Shown here: piece by piece, positions 49,470 through 60,912 of the stretch | Layout: each line of letters opens with the position of its first letter | Numbering within the stretch: position 1 is the first letter of the stretch | Assembly (NCBI RefSeq): GCF_035582795.1 | Contig: NC_134365.1 | Span: 42,822,135 to 42,886,134 of the forward strand | Length of the DNA: 64,000 nt | From: Mycteria americana | Lineage: Eukaryota > Chordata > Aves > Ciconiiformes > Ciconiidae | Reading direction: 5' to 3' | Translations under genes and position numbers: made by a program | The notes under the pieces: model-generated | Databases searched by the model: none | What the model was told of the DNA's origin: nothing | The model's input: only the letters and a program-made list of their open reading frames with translations

Positions 49470-49731
49470 ATATGTCATGCATATGCCAAAATAAACCTGC
49501 GCTCGAGGGTCAACAGGATGAGGAAACTCGTTAGCGAGAGAGAAGATGCTGGCATTTATAATATTATTTGCTGCATGGCTTACATTAACATATGTTCAAG
49601 AACAGCATCAGTGATCTGCTTTACCATCATCATATTTTAAAGAGAAGACGTTTTTTTCCCCAATATGCTTGTGCGATGTACAAGCATATTGGAGCTTGCA
49701 GCAATCTGCAGATTTAGCTGAACATGGTCTG
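49470..49731 (+). repeat. Local duplication, copy 2, split by 146 bp
   Basis: This is the second copy of the segment at 48335-48442. Its halves (49487-49534 and 49681-49731) are separated by 146 bp (49535-49680) absent from copy 1, and it also has about 11 extra bases (CATGCATATGC) near 49476. The 146-bp block is AT-rich and ends in one arm of a perfect hairpin. Either copy 2 gained an insertion or copy 1 lost it exactly. Confidence 0.85.
49660..49692. repeat. 13-bp perfect inverted repeat, 7-base loop
   Basis: CCAATATGCTTGT (49660-49672), loop GCGATGT, then ACAAGCATATTGG (49680-49692). The right arm belongs to the duplicated segment; the left arm lies in the 146-bp block unique to this copy, so the hairpin was created together with that block. 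A hairpin without a T-run; no terminator role is implied in a vertebrate. Confidence 0.95.
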
Positions 49732-51830
49732 GACACAGCAGGTCCTGCATGCGCCCAGGTCCGTGGGCAAAGGGGGTGAGGGGACGGGGGGGACAGCCAG
49801 CCAACGAGGGAAGCAGCACCCACCGATCTGTCCAGCTGTGCTGAGGGGTTGTCAGTGGGACACCCCGCAGCTTTCTGTCCTTCCACTCTTAACGGGATGA
49901 GAAGAGCCCTGAAGGTGAGATTTCAGCTGCACAGCAATTTGAACTCAAGTTAGACCAAAGACAAGAAGTCTGCAGCTTTGACCCTGAAGGCATCTGCAGT
50001 GCAAAAAGACCTTGTGCTGGCTTTCAGCACATGGTGAACTTCAACCCTTTATTGAAAAACTTTCAGTAGAGGTAAACACGCTCTTACTGGCGCTGAGCTT
50101 CCAAGAGTTAGACTCACAAATACGCCTCATTTTCTCATTTTTTTCTGTCTGAGCCCACAAAGTCCAACACTTTGGAGGAAGGAGAGCTGTGCATTGCTCT
50201 TTCACCGCCCACCCCACCACTGACCACACCACGCTGCCCATAATGTCACAGTACTGTGCATTCCACCCAGCAGGGCTACTGCTGCCATATTATATATTAA
50301 ACCATGTGTTTAACGTTTATAGGTCATTTTGTCCTCATCTGCATTATAATTTTGTTGCGCATCATAAATGCAAAATGAGATTCACTTCTTCTCCCTGCGC
50401 CTTTGGTTTATTGCATTTACATAAAGCTGTCGAACATTTACGAGGATTTTTATAACTTTATTAAATGAATTTCTTCAACCACCAAGGAGATGACATTTCC
50501 GCAGTAATACTGTTATTTCCCAAACCCTATTTTCTGCTATCTTTGGCCTCACTGAAGTGGCACATTTTTCATTAAACTTAGCAGTACATAAAGTCATTAA
50601 GGTGACAGTAGTGTGCCATTATAGCTGTTGTAGCAATGCTGGTAGTGACTTCACCCTTGGGTCATCTGAAGCAATTATTAAGTAAAGTGACAAGAGATGT
50701 TGAATGACTTAGAAAACTTAGAATTGCCTTGCCGTAAGTACCTCTTCTATGCAGACACCACAGAAAGCTGACCTTCATAGCTCAACTCATCTGGAAAAAG
50801 AGAAAGAGCTATTGAACACTGCAACCAACACAGCCAAAAATATTAAGACATCCTTTCCTTCCTCTCTAGTATTCTTCATAAACCGAATCTTTTTTTACTT
50901 CCAGCAACATGTTTCCATTCTGATTTTTGTCTGCTTTAGTGATTAAACTTGCCTGCTAACCCTGCGGGCTCTGCTGATCTTCCTGCGTTGTCACAACCTG
51001 TCATCAGAGTCACAGTCGCTCTCATCCAGCAGGGGAAAACTGGATGCAGAAGCAACAAATAACCTTAAGAAATGGTAAGCAGCCTGCTAACAATATAAAA
51101 CCTGCCTATTTCCTTCCCTGTACAGCATTTAAAACTTATTGGATGATTCAAAACCTTCTAAGGAGATATGAGTCTTATCCCTGAACCAGTGAGCTGTGGA
51201 TCTGGGTATTTTTCAGACAAAGGTCCAAAACCACTTTGCAAGTGAGGGAGAAATAATTTTAAATTCACTTCCCAAAGTCTCTGAACAAGCCTGGAGCAAT
51301 ACAGAGCTACTGATATCTCTTAATACTGTCTGAACCGGCCACATAAATTACAGGCCAAACATTCTATCAATGTGTCTCAAGGTGAACATTTCACCTTGGT
51401 TTAAAAGGATGCTAATTTTTATCATATTGGGAAAATAATATTTTACAGCCACTTTGTACAAGTGGCACAAGCACAACAAGTACATGGCAACCCAGCATCA
51501 TCAATGCTGTAAAATTTACATATCATAAGCCTGTAGTTTTGTTTGCAATGAACTTTTAAAAATTGTTACAGTCAACATACCTTAGGGTTTTTATGGTCCA
51601 GTCTTAAAATTTACAAGGGTTCATTACAAAGATTTTTGTATAGTGGCATTCCTGAATCATTTATTATTTCTTACATTTTGGGATTGCTGATGAACTCCAT
51701 TTTTGGCCATCACTTACATGCTAAGAAGTCCTGAGCACTTCACTGTGATGAGTACAAAACGCAGCTGAGACTGTAAACTCTGCAGGGCAGGAACTGTGCG
51801 TACTGTATGATAAATAAATGAGTTTAGGCA
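49732..51830. other. Probable intron of the candidate gene
   Basis: Between candidate exons A and B (overall intron 49183-52200) I see no further exon. Repeats listed separately account for about a sixth of it. 50440-50720 is the most enhancer-like part. Confidence 0.35.
50440..50720. promoter_or_regulatory. Candidate conserved non-coding element
   Basis: AT-rich, non-repetitive sequence dense in factor-like words (TTATTAAATGAATT, CATTAAACTTAGCAG, GTCATTAAGGTGACAG, GCAATTATTAAG). It resembles vertebrate enhancers in texture; conservation is untested. Confidence 0.22.
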
Positions 51831-52108
51831 GGATCACAGAATTATAGAATGCTTTGGGTTGGAGGGGACCTTTACAGGTCATCTAGTCCAACCCCCCTGC
51901 AAGAGCAGGGACATCTTTAACTAGAGCAGGTTGCTCAGAGCCCCATCCAACCTGACCTTGAATGTTTCCAGGGATGGGCCCTCCACTACCTCTCTGGGCA
52001 ACCTGCTCCAGTGCCTCAGCACCCTCATTGTAAAAAATTTCTTTCTTAAATCCAGTCTAAATCTGCCCTCCCTTAGTTTAAAACCATTGCTCCTTGTCCT
52101 GTCATCTT
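51831..52108 (-). mobile_element. CR1 LINE 3' fragment, third subfamily
   Basis: The reversed tail (GGATCACAGAATTATAGAATG), GGTTGGAGGGGACC and CATCTAGTCCAACCCCCCTG boxes start at 51831. Antisense ORF2 C-terminus follows (minus strand: [57 protein letters not shown]) and similarity fades near 52108. Its 3' UTR and last codons differ from the other copies, so at least three CR1 subfamilies are present. It ends about 90 bp from the donor of candidate exon A, so it sits inside that intron. Confidence 0.93.
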
Positions 52109-52200
52109 GAATCTTGTAGTTCATCACTTTAGGTAGGGCTGATGGCAGGCTTCTGTATCCTATTATACAGACTTAAAATAAAAAAACCCCAAATCCTTAC

Positions 52201-52429
52201 CAGTCTGTACCAGTAAGGGTAGAAATCTTTTATTCGGAAGAGAAGGGGGTGGTACTACGTCCAGCTGAAATTCAGTGGGCAACTGCAGCCAAATGGTTCG
52301 TCCATTTCCAAAGAGCCGCATTAGGATCGGCATGCTCTCCTCTTGCCGGCTTGTGCTAGCCTTTCCAGACATGATTTGTTTGAACAGCTGCAGCATCTCC
52401 CTGCTGTGCCGCAGGGACTTGAAATGCGC
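52201..52429 (-). CDS. Candidate exon A of an unidentified minus-strand gene
   Basis: This is the best single exon candidate. On the minus strand a long pyrimidine tract (CTCCCCTCTCTCTCCCCAG) gives a textbook acceptor at 52430, and ACTG followed by GTAAGGAT gives a strong donor at 52200. The 229-bp block is open throughout in phase 0 (76 codons plus one base): AHFKSLRHSREMLQLFKQIM, then SGKASTSRQEESMPILMRLF, GNGRTIWLQLPTEFQLDVVP and PSLPNKRFLPLLVQTG. The first part looks like an amphipathic helix; the second is beta-like with a proline-rich linker. I cannot assign a family. No upstream exon with the required phase-0 end was found: the open blocks at 52620-52755 and 52962-53070 (minus) have phase 1 ends, so they do not fit. 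Confidence 0.45.
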
Positions 52430-52781
52430 CTGGGGAGAGAGAGGGGAGGCGATAGCCTTGGGTTTTCGGGGCTAAAGCCGTGAAAAACGCATTCAAGTTT
52501 GACCACATTATGAACCTTGCAGGTGATTTAAGTGCGTGTGAGTGGGGGAACAGGAAAAATAAGCTATGCTGACGTTCAGCACCATTACACCTGTGCCAGC
52601 TCAGTCACCCAATCCTGCCTCCGCCCGCTCTGAACTAAATGGGGCAAGTGCCTGCGTTACATCTGCGGGCCACTGCTGACCTGGCTGCAGTGAGGCTAGA
52701 ATAGCTGCGCATAGGCGTGCACCCAGATTCGGGAGAGGAGGGGCTGCTGAGGGAAACAGCCGTCTGAGTGCAAAGCATCTG

Positions 52782-52848
52782 GAGAAGGGAAGGAAGGAAG
52801 GAAGAAAGAAAGAAAAAAGAAAGAAAGATAAAGGAAGAAAGAAAGAAT
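52782..52848 (+). repeat. Purine tract (GGAA)n/(GAAA)n
   Basis: About 67 bp of nearly pure A/G: GGAAGGAAGGAAG followed by GAAA units with small interruptions. The opposite strand gives a spurious FFLPSF-like translation. Confidence 0.92.
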
Positions 52849-54091
52849 CATATTCTGCCTGTTGGCTCGCATCTGTTTGGGCAGAGAGAAGAAAGGTGAG
52901 GGAAGGAGGCACCTTGCCAGGTGACCCAGTGTTGGCAGCAGTAAAACATCCACAGTTACCTGCCACGACTGGCAGCACAGTGAAACAATATGTGTCCCGT
53001 GAAGATGTGCACCTAGCCAAGGAGGTGCATCCAGCCATGGAAACCTGCTCCAGAGCTACCGTGAAGGTGGGGCATGTTGAGTCATGCAAGAAGAGTCAAA
53101 GGCAAGCTTCCCCCATGTCCATTCCCTGGGGGGGAGTGTGCTGGGAGCATTATGGACAGCTGGTGTCACCTCCTGCACCGTGCAGGTGTCACCTCCCATG
53201 TAAGTCAACAGCCTGATTGCACCTTTGCCTCTTTCCCCGGCACTCGGCGCTGCCTTCGGGGTGCAGGAAGCCACGTGCTGCTGCCACGGGGAGCCACGGT
53301 GCCGTGTTTTTGTGACCGTGGTGAGTCACAGATCTGCACTGCCGCTTTGCACAATCAAAGACTTGGGTTTCATGTTTACAGCATTTAAGAGACCAGACAC
53401 AGCAGTCACAGCTCAGGAATGGCTGTCCTCCAAGGGTCCGGTGACATACCTGCTCTGAGTGACATAAGAGCTGGCTCTTCCTGGAAGAAAAAGGAGGAGA
53501 CTTGGAAGGGGCTGTGTGTCCCACAGGACAAAACAGATTTCCCTAAGTCTCTCTTCTGCTCTCCTCCCATCTGAGAAGTGCCAAAGTGCCGGGGGTTGCT
53601 CTAGATGGCTTCATGTAGAGGAGTAGGCTGTGGTGGTGTGGATGTCTAGGGAGGAGGGCTTCTCCAGGGGTGCTGCCAGGCTCTGGGGGCAAATGTGGTA
53701 CCCGATGGTGGTATAGTTCACGTGGGGAAGACCTGTGCTGTTCCAGAGAGCAGCCAAGAAGCAGGCACACAACTGTGCTTAGCGTACAAGTGAGCCAGAG
53801 GATTTCACTTAAACTGGTTTTCTTTTTAGCATAATTTTACAGCCAGCAAAAATTTCACTCAAAGCATTAGAGAACATTCAAAACTTGTGAAGATGGAGGT
53901 TGTTAACATAGTTGTCACTACAAATGTAAAATAGACCTTTTGGTTCCGTGCTTAAAAAAAATGGTGGTTTCCTTTCTCTCCTGTGAGCCGCCTTCTCAGT
54001 TGCTTCTTTCCCTTCTGTTGAAGCTCTTGCCCTCGCTGCCTCACAGTGTGACTATGCTGTTCTTCAGGCTGTTATATCCCATACATGCACA

Positions 54092-54172
54092 GCTTTATGT
54101 GTGCACATCTATATATGCTATTTATACATCTATATATAGCACACAGCTATATGCGTGCTCATCTATAGATAG
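54092..54172 (+). repeat. AT-rich imperfect tandem repeat
   Basis: Three diverged units built on CATCTATATAT, each followed by GC-containing words (GCACACAGC, GCGTGC). Several short palindromes (CTATATATAG, CTATAGATAG) suggest cruciform potential. Confidence 0.65.
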
Positions 54173-57100
54173 AGGAGGCAAGGACACAGACTTTTGCCTT
54201 CTACAGAGCTGGCAATGTTTATTGTGATTCCTGTGCTGTCTATCTGTTTGGACATCTTATACGTCCTTGTCGTAAACTGGCTTGCCATCATAACTGCTCC
54301 CTTCGGCTGGCTCAAGCACCAGATCTGTTGCTAGTGCTTGTAACTTTTAATCAGAAGCCTCACATTTTTTGATGACTTTCCTGAAGCCTCAGCTCTGGAC
54401 TGTCATGGACTATACAAAAGACCTTAGATACCAGAAAGCAATTAAACTTCTTCTTATCTTTGTAAGATCTCATGGGCTTGAATCACCCAATTCATCATTT
54501 TTTAATACTTCAGATGAGCAAAACTAGAAGTGTGTTATTTTATTGGCAGTTCTGTGTTTAGAGAACCTTGTTTACTATCTACCAATTACTTGGTCCTTTC
54601 TTCTGCATTCTTCATTAGAGATAATAAAGGTCCATCATGCTGCCTGTTTGGCTAGACTGGTTTAACTCATTTCTATGGGCCATTACTTTTACTGGTAACA
54701 ACTTGTCTGGCTTTGTGTATTTTTTAATTCAAGCTTTTTATTTGGTATATCATTATTGGTGTGGTCAGAAATGAGTAGTTTTTAAAGGTGTTCATTAATC
54801 TAAGAGCCTCTCTGTCACCCTTTACTTCACCTCAGATCTTTTGCCTTGTGTATCTCCTGCTTTTGCCAATTTTCTGTGCATGTTTTCAGTGGAAGTACAC
54901 AGCCTCTTCCACAGGCCTTTTTTTCTTTTTTTTTTACATTGTCCATTCTTTCAAAGACCAGTTACATATAAGAGCAAGACTTATTCTGATAGAGTGTAAT
55001 CTATCTCCTATTGCTGAGGTCAGTCCAGCTAATTTATTGCTTCTTGTTTACAGTCTGAATGAGAACAAGATCTTTTTCCATCAATGTTCCCAGCAGTCTC
55101 TAAAATGCACTATTTATTGCTCTTAAGCTTCTGGTTAAATAATATTCAGTCATCTCTGAAGCAATTTCAAATGGAGAACATTCCTGAGGACAGTTAAGAG
55201 TCAGCAATGCCTTTTCACTGTATGGGATGACATAAATGATAAATGGTGAGTGAAGACACCATTAAGCTTTATAATTTCTTTAGACGAGTTTGCCTGACAC
55301 CTGTTTAAATTGAACACCAGCATTTGCAGAGTGAATACCAATTCTCCCCACAAGCCTTCATATGGATTTTACAGGGAAAAGAGTATTTTGATTGCACAAT
55401 TAAAAAATTCCAGAAGAAGCAGCAAGTTAGCATTATGCATAAACTGTGAGCAGTTGTTGCATGAAACCAGCCTTAAACGTTCTGCAAATATGCAATCAGA
55501 GTAACCGAGGCAGAGTAAAAGCATCTACCGGGGATTTCAGTGTACCCTGGGCATGACCTGTGGGTCTTAGTGCACCACACAGCGAACGGCGAGATATTTC
55601 AGCTCAAAGCCACGCTGACCCCATCTGTTCACAAACTAGCTGGCTCCCCTCTCTGATTAAGAGGTCTTTAATGACAGCACCCTAATTACCTTTAGCTCAT
55701 TAGTGTGCAGCAGAAATGCTAGATCGGTTACTGGACAGATGTCCTTTCCCAGGTCCAGCTGTGCCGGTGGAAGAGGTTGCCTTTCCCAGCCTGGCCCAGA
55801 TGGTCATTGCTGCCCTCTTGCCCAAGGTCACCGTTCCCTCGGTGTTACCAATGAAAGGGGTCCTAACCCAATTCAGTCTATATGAGACAGGTTCACAGAA
55901 ACAAGCAGTTTAAAGTGTGCGCTTGAAGAATATTTGAAAATAGCAAAAGAAGCAATAAAATATAATTTCAAATATACTTTACAGCCATAAACCTGACCAC
56001 AATTTTTGGCACTCCAGGTTTCATATGAAGCCACAAAGAGTCACACAGCCAAATCGGGCCCCCACTCGAAGGTCAAGGTCATCTGACAGATTGCTATCAT
56101 GATTGAATTGGGTTTGATGTCTCAAATATTTATGCTAATTTTAGACACCCCTCACATTGCTCAGATGGGCATGTACTTTCAGAGAACTCCCTGATTCAAC
56201 AGCCCATCTCACTTAAGTTTCAGTGTCCTCGATGGCAATACAGTCACAGGGATGTACAGTAAGCATAATTTGTCCTCCAAAATCCTTATTGGTAAGAACA
56301 AGTGAGAAAAGGAGAAAAAAAGCAAAACCAGAGGCTGAATTTTCAGAGTGGACTTCAAAAAAACCCTTGACTCTTCCAACTCTGCCATGAGTTGTCAGAA
56401 CATTAGAGAACAAAATCCACACACACTGCCCCATGCTGTCCCTTGTGATCAATGCAATTAATTAAAACATTTTCTAAAGATGTGCAGCTGGATAAGTGCA
56501 TACTGGTTGCCTGTGAAGAGCATATAACAACACAGAGCCAAATCTCACATGCCTGCCATGAACAGAACTCCTGCCCTAGGTAGAAGCTCCTTGCCTGAAG
56601 AATAGTGAGCTTAAAGATGTGAAATAAAACCCTCAAATTCAGTGGTACCGGTCATATCTGTGATCAGTGCCATTCTTAGCAGTCCTGTTAGATCTCAGTC
56701 TTCATGCTTACTTAAAATATATGTGACTCACTTTTGTAATGAAAGCTGGTTGAAGTGGGTCCATTTGTTTGAAGTACTTTCTATTTTCAAAAGTCGTAGA
56801 AGGTGAAATGTGCGTCACTGCTAGGACAACCCTTTCTCCACTCATTTACCCATATGTGGCTTTGTTTAAAGTGCATTTACATGCAAAGAGGTGTCCTTGA
56901 AAGAGTTTCTGATCTCTGTTGCTCCAGTGAAGCCAGCAAATTTCTCCCTGCTGGATTTCCCCACTGCAAACGCGTTCCAGATGTGTCTCTCAGGAGCCAA
57001 GATTCAACAAAAATGAGTTGCCAGCTACATTAAAGTTTTACATGTGTAGCAAGAATAGTAATGGAATGAGGGTAACGGTTTCTTTGTAGAAGTAGAAGCA

Positions 57101-57927
57101 AGCAGTCTAAATAAATGAAGCAACTGATAATTGTTTAGACATTCAGAGGTTTTGTAAATGTTTCATTAAATTGATGGGATCTAATGCATCCTTCCAACTT
57201 TTTACGACAGAAATTTATGTGGATAGGCCCTTTAGCACATCTCTCTCCAGCATTCTTTTTCCGGGCTTGTTATGGCACTGAGATATCTAGTTCTCGATCA
57301 GCCAACAGGTCCATGACCTCTGTGAACATCAGTTTTGAAATTCCTAACCAGGGAATCCAGACCATCTCACAGCTATGCCTAGACAATTTATGTGCTTGTA
57401 AAACTGCTTAGAACTGTAATCATTTATTGTTCTTCAGTGGAGAGCCTAACCTAGACAAAACCCATAAGGATAACAAGTCATTGTCAAATATTTTTTATTT
57501 TTCTAAGGAAAAAAATGAACCTCAACATTGTAAGCTAGTACCTACCTAGAAAGAGGAGGAGTGTCTAGATCCAAAGCAAACCAAAGCTAAGGGTTGGAGA
57601 CCCACTGCCTTCAACTGTTTTTGCATTAATGTGTCTGGTGATCCCAAATGCAACATCTATCACCATCATTCATGGGAAGATCAGATCAAATGAAGTCAGA
57701 CCATCTACAGCAATGCAAAGCCCACATAAACTCAGACATTCCCCTTCCATCTCCACTTTTCTCTGATGACAACTTTTGGGGTGATTTCTTAAGACCTCTG
57801 CACGCAATGTTGGCAAAAGTTCAACTGTGTTGGTGGCACTGAACAGCCAGCAGAAAACAGCAAATAATTCTCTTTAGCAAAGAAAATTGATCCTGAGTAG
57901 AGCTATTTGGTTTATCCAGCACTGGAT

Positions 57928-58647
57928 CGATGGGCCAAGGCCAGTTGTATGAGGTTTAACAAGGCCAAGTGCAAGGTCCTGCACTTGGGCCACAGCAACC
58001 CCATGCAACGCTACAGGCTTGGGGAAGAGTGGCTGGAAAGCTGCCTGGCAGAAAAGGACCTGGGGGTGTTGGTTGACAGCCAACTGAATATGAGCCAGCA
58101 GTGTGCCCAGGTGGCCAAGAAAGCCAATGGCATCCTGGCTTGTATCAGAAGTAGCGTGGCCAGCAGGACTAGGGGAGTGATCATGCCCCTGTACTCGGCA
58201 CTGGTGAGGCCGCACCTCGACTACTGTGTTCAGCTTTGGGCCCCTCACTACAAGAGAGACATTGAGGTGCTGGAGCGTGTCCAGAGAAGGGCAACGAAGC
58301 TGGTGAAGGGTCTGGAGCAGAAGTCTTATGAGGAGCGGCTGAGGGAACTGGGGTTGTTTAGCCTGGAGAAAAGGAGCCTCAGGGGAGACCTTATCGCTCT
58401 CTACAACTACCTGAAAGGAGGTTGTAGAGAGGTGGGGGTCGGTCTCTTCTCCCAGGTAACAAGTGATAGGACAAGAGGAAATGGCCTCAAGTTGTGCCAG
58501 GGGAGGTTTAGACTGGATATTAGGAAATTTTACTTCACTGAAAGGGTTATCAAGCATTGGCACAGGCTGCCCAGGGAAGTGGTTGAGTCACCATCCCTGG
58601 AGGTATTTAAAAGACGTTTGGATGAGGTGCTTATGGACATGGTATAG
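57928..58647 (+). pseudogene. CR1 ORF2 C-terminal remnant, frame intact
   Basis: An uninterrupted frame runs from the truncation point to TAG at 58645-58647. It covers [101 protein letters not shown] and [18 protein letters not shown] to LMDMV. No frameshift or premature stop has accumulated over about 240 codons, unlike the other CR1 copies here. The endonuclease and the catalytic palm are missing, so it cannot function alone. The frame on the opposite strand (57874-58563) is only its mirror. Confidence 0.93.
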
Positions 58648-58737
58648 TGGTGGTCTTGGTAGTGTTAGGTTTACAGTTGGACTTGATGATCTTAAAGGTC
58701 TTTTCCAACCTATACGATTCTGTGATTCTGTGATTCC
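57928..58737 (+). mobile_element. CR1 LINE, best-preserved copy
   Basis: A 5'-truncated CR1 beginning at about 57928 (CACTGGATCGATGGGCCAAG), slightly downstream of the FADD region, and extending through ORF2, its natural stop, the 3' UTR (GATGATCTTAAAGGTC, TTTTCCAACC) and a GATTCTGTGATTCTGTGATT tail. It is the same subfamily as the copy at 12.8 kb, with far fewer defects. Confidence 0.96.
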
Positions 58738-58925
58738 CTTATATTCATTTTTCAGCTGGGGAACTAAATAGACCACAGAGCTAACGGGGTACAAATTCCT
58801 TTGCTCTAAATTCAGGGAAAGGAGCTAGATGAGCAAGACCTCACTATCCTCTTCATATTCAAGCTGTGGTTCAAACTTTGTGCTCTTGAGATCACCTGAG
58901 GTCTGAACCGATTTCTTTATTTTAT

Positions 58926-58942
58926 TCTTTTTTTTTTTTTTT
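58926..58942 (+). repeat. Poly-T homopolymer
   Basis: About 17 T following TTATTC. A simple repeat; no associated retroposon is recognised. Confidence 0.8.
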
Positions 58943-60843
58943 TCTGTTTGATTTATTAGAAAACTATGGAAAAGATCAAGAATCCCTTATAAAGACCATG
59001 CTTTCTGGTAAAATGTGAAGTCACTGGAAGATAAAAAGATATTTTATTTTCACATTTTTAAGATAGTGCAAACAGTAAGTTGGATAGTGGAAACAAATCT
59101 GGAAGGGTACCTTTTCCCTCACTTGTTCAATTTAATTGCCTTGTTTTTAAATTAGTGAACTCAGAGCAATATTTTTCCAGAAAGACCAGTCTGCCAATAC
59201 TGATCAGTTAACACCCCAGAAGGTTCCTCTTTTGGTCACATGACAAAATAAATGACATCATTATGATAAAGCTTCCCTGTAAGTCAAGAATGTGTAAAAG
59301 TACACTGACTGCATACTGCTATAGAGCGTTACAAAAGCAGGCATAGAGGTGACACATGCATTACTACCAAATGCTGAAGACAAGGCGGAAAAGGTGGCAG
59401 GGTGTGTTTGTTGTGCTTCTCTGGAGGGGTAAAATGAAGATAACATAGGATAAAAGAGCATTCTCAGACTGTAAGAGTCATACTTCCGTTAAGCAACACT
59501 ATCAAATGTCTAATTATTAGGAATATGTGAGGAACAAAGTGTAGTATCGAAACGGCCATTACCAGCCTGCTGTATCAGCAGACTCGTAAATCTAAAAACA
59601 AGCAAGGAAACTCTTGCGAGAAGCTGAGGTCAATATCAGGGCTCCATCATTTGTTTCAAGATGCACCTACAAAGTCGTGTGAGGAAATTACAAATGCTAG
59701 CGTGATCCGTTCACTAATAAGAGGCAGCAGTACTGAAAGGAAGTGAGGATTGCACAGGGGACAGGGGAGTTTTATCATTTCCCAGTATGGGCTATACCTT
59801 AATGTTATATAATGTGGTGGTAGCAGCTCAACTGTACATCCTTGCACTAGATAAGGGCTATACCTGCCTCTTTACTGCCCAGCCAGAAAACCATATTCTA
59901 AATGCATGCTAAAATAACCATTTCCAGCTTCTTTATGGCCAGGGCCAACAAATTCCCAGCAGTCAGACAATACATGCAAAGCCTCCAAAGCAATATTTTT
60001 GTAGCAATATTTCTGTAGCCCTGTTAGCTCTGTAGTACACACAGCACAAAACACAGGAGATTAGACTTTTAACACACAATTTCTAATAGCTGACAAATAA
60101 TAATCTTTGGCTTTCAAAGTTTTGGCAGGGAGCCATTTAAGAATTATAGGCTGAGCTGCGAAAGAAAAATGTGTTTTGAAATCCCATCTTTATTAGTTAA
60201 GCTATCATTATTACTATTCAATTATAGTACAAATGTGCAGCTTTCATAATGCAAAATACCATTTCAAAGTCCTTTGACAGGATTAGATGCAATATGCTTC
60301 TCTCTATTCAGGCCCAGTTCTTCAAGATACCAACATGCCCCAAAATCCCCCTGAAACTTAGGCAAAATGGAGGGGATGAGACCTCTAAGAACAGTACAAA
60401 GGATCAGGCAGGCCTTCCTTCTAATTAACAGTGGCAATAATTAGTAATAGTCAAAAATATCATCTCTGCTGGGTTGTTGCTTGGAGAAAGGCAAGCCAAC
60501 AGGACGGACTCACCCTTTTACAGGAATAAGAAAGAACAACAGTTAGAAAAGAGTAATCCCTGATCAAAAATGCTGAGGAGGAGAAGAGGTGGGATGAGAA
60601 ATGAGAAGGAGCCCTCTGTTTCAGTAATACTGCCTTGTTGATCTTCCCTCCCTCCACCATGTGGTTTCTATTTTCTTGTATTAATCCGTGCTTCCCCTCC
60701 CAACATTTTTTCATGTGGTTGCCAGTTTGAGGTCAACGAGTACTAAGAATGGACTGAAAAGAATTTCCAGGATGTTTTTTAAGACTATTAATAACTTTAG
60801 CAGCTATTCAAGCAAACAGTGCTGCGTGTTCATTGTACTCCAG

Positions 60844-60912
60844 GGTGTAAGCTCATCACTTGAGGAGGCTGATTCAGAGTATCCTCACGTTACAGATTGT
60901 ACAGACGGTCAG
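60844..60912 (+). CDS. Possible small exon (69 bp)
   Basis: The acceptor GTTCATTGTACTCCAG ends at 60843 and the donor is GGTCAG followed by GTACAG. The block is open in phase 0 for exactly 23 codons (GVSSSLEEADSEYPHVTDCT then DGQ), acidic and serine-rich. The next open plus-strand block with a strong donor, 61195-61256 (AAATAC then GTGAGTAAG), can be read in phase 0 entry, but its more protein-like frame (DSQARQAARGYEERRHFWKY) does not match. Chance is a serious alternative. Confidence 0.18.

Larger units (their letters stand above)
52430..57927. other. No gene called
   Basis: Upstream of exon A on the minus strand are protein-like but phase-incompatible blocks at 52962-53070 (ends GGCAG then GTAACT) and 52600-52755 (acceptor TGTTTCCCTCAG). 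55716-55910 is open on both strands. 54092-54172 has three diverged CATCTATATAT-bearing units. No transposon is recognised. Confidence 0.35.

Noticed and set aside
52601..53089. 162-codon minus-strand frame, considered as upstream exons of the 48-52 kb gene
   Set aside because: It crosses the purine tract (FFLPSF translation). Two sub-blocks have splice-like edges and fit each other in phase, but their exit phase (1) does not match the phase-0 start of the block at 52429.
55716..55913. Plus-strand open block with a fair acceptor
   Set aside because: The opposite strand is also open, the donor is poor, and neither translation is recognisable.
57874..58563. 229-codon minus-strand frame
   Set aside because: Antisense mirror of the CR1 ORF2 on the plus strand, which alone shows CR1 protein motifs.
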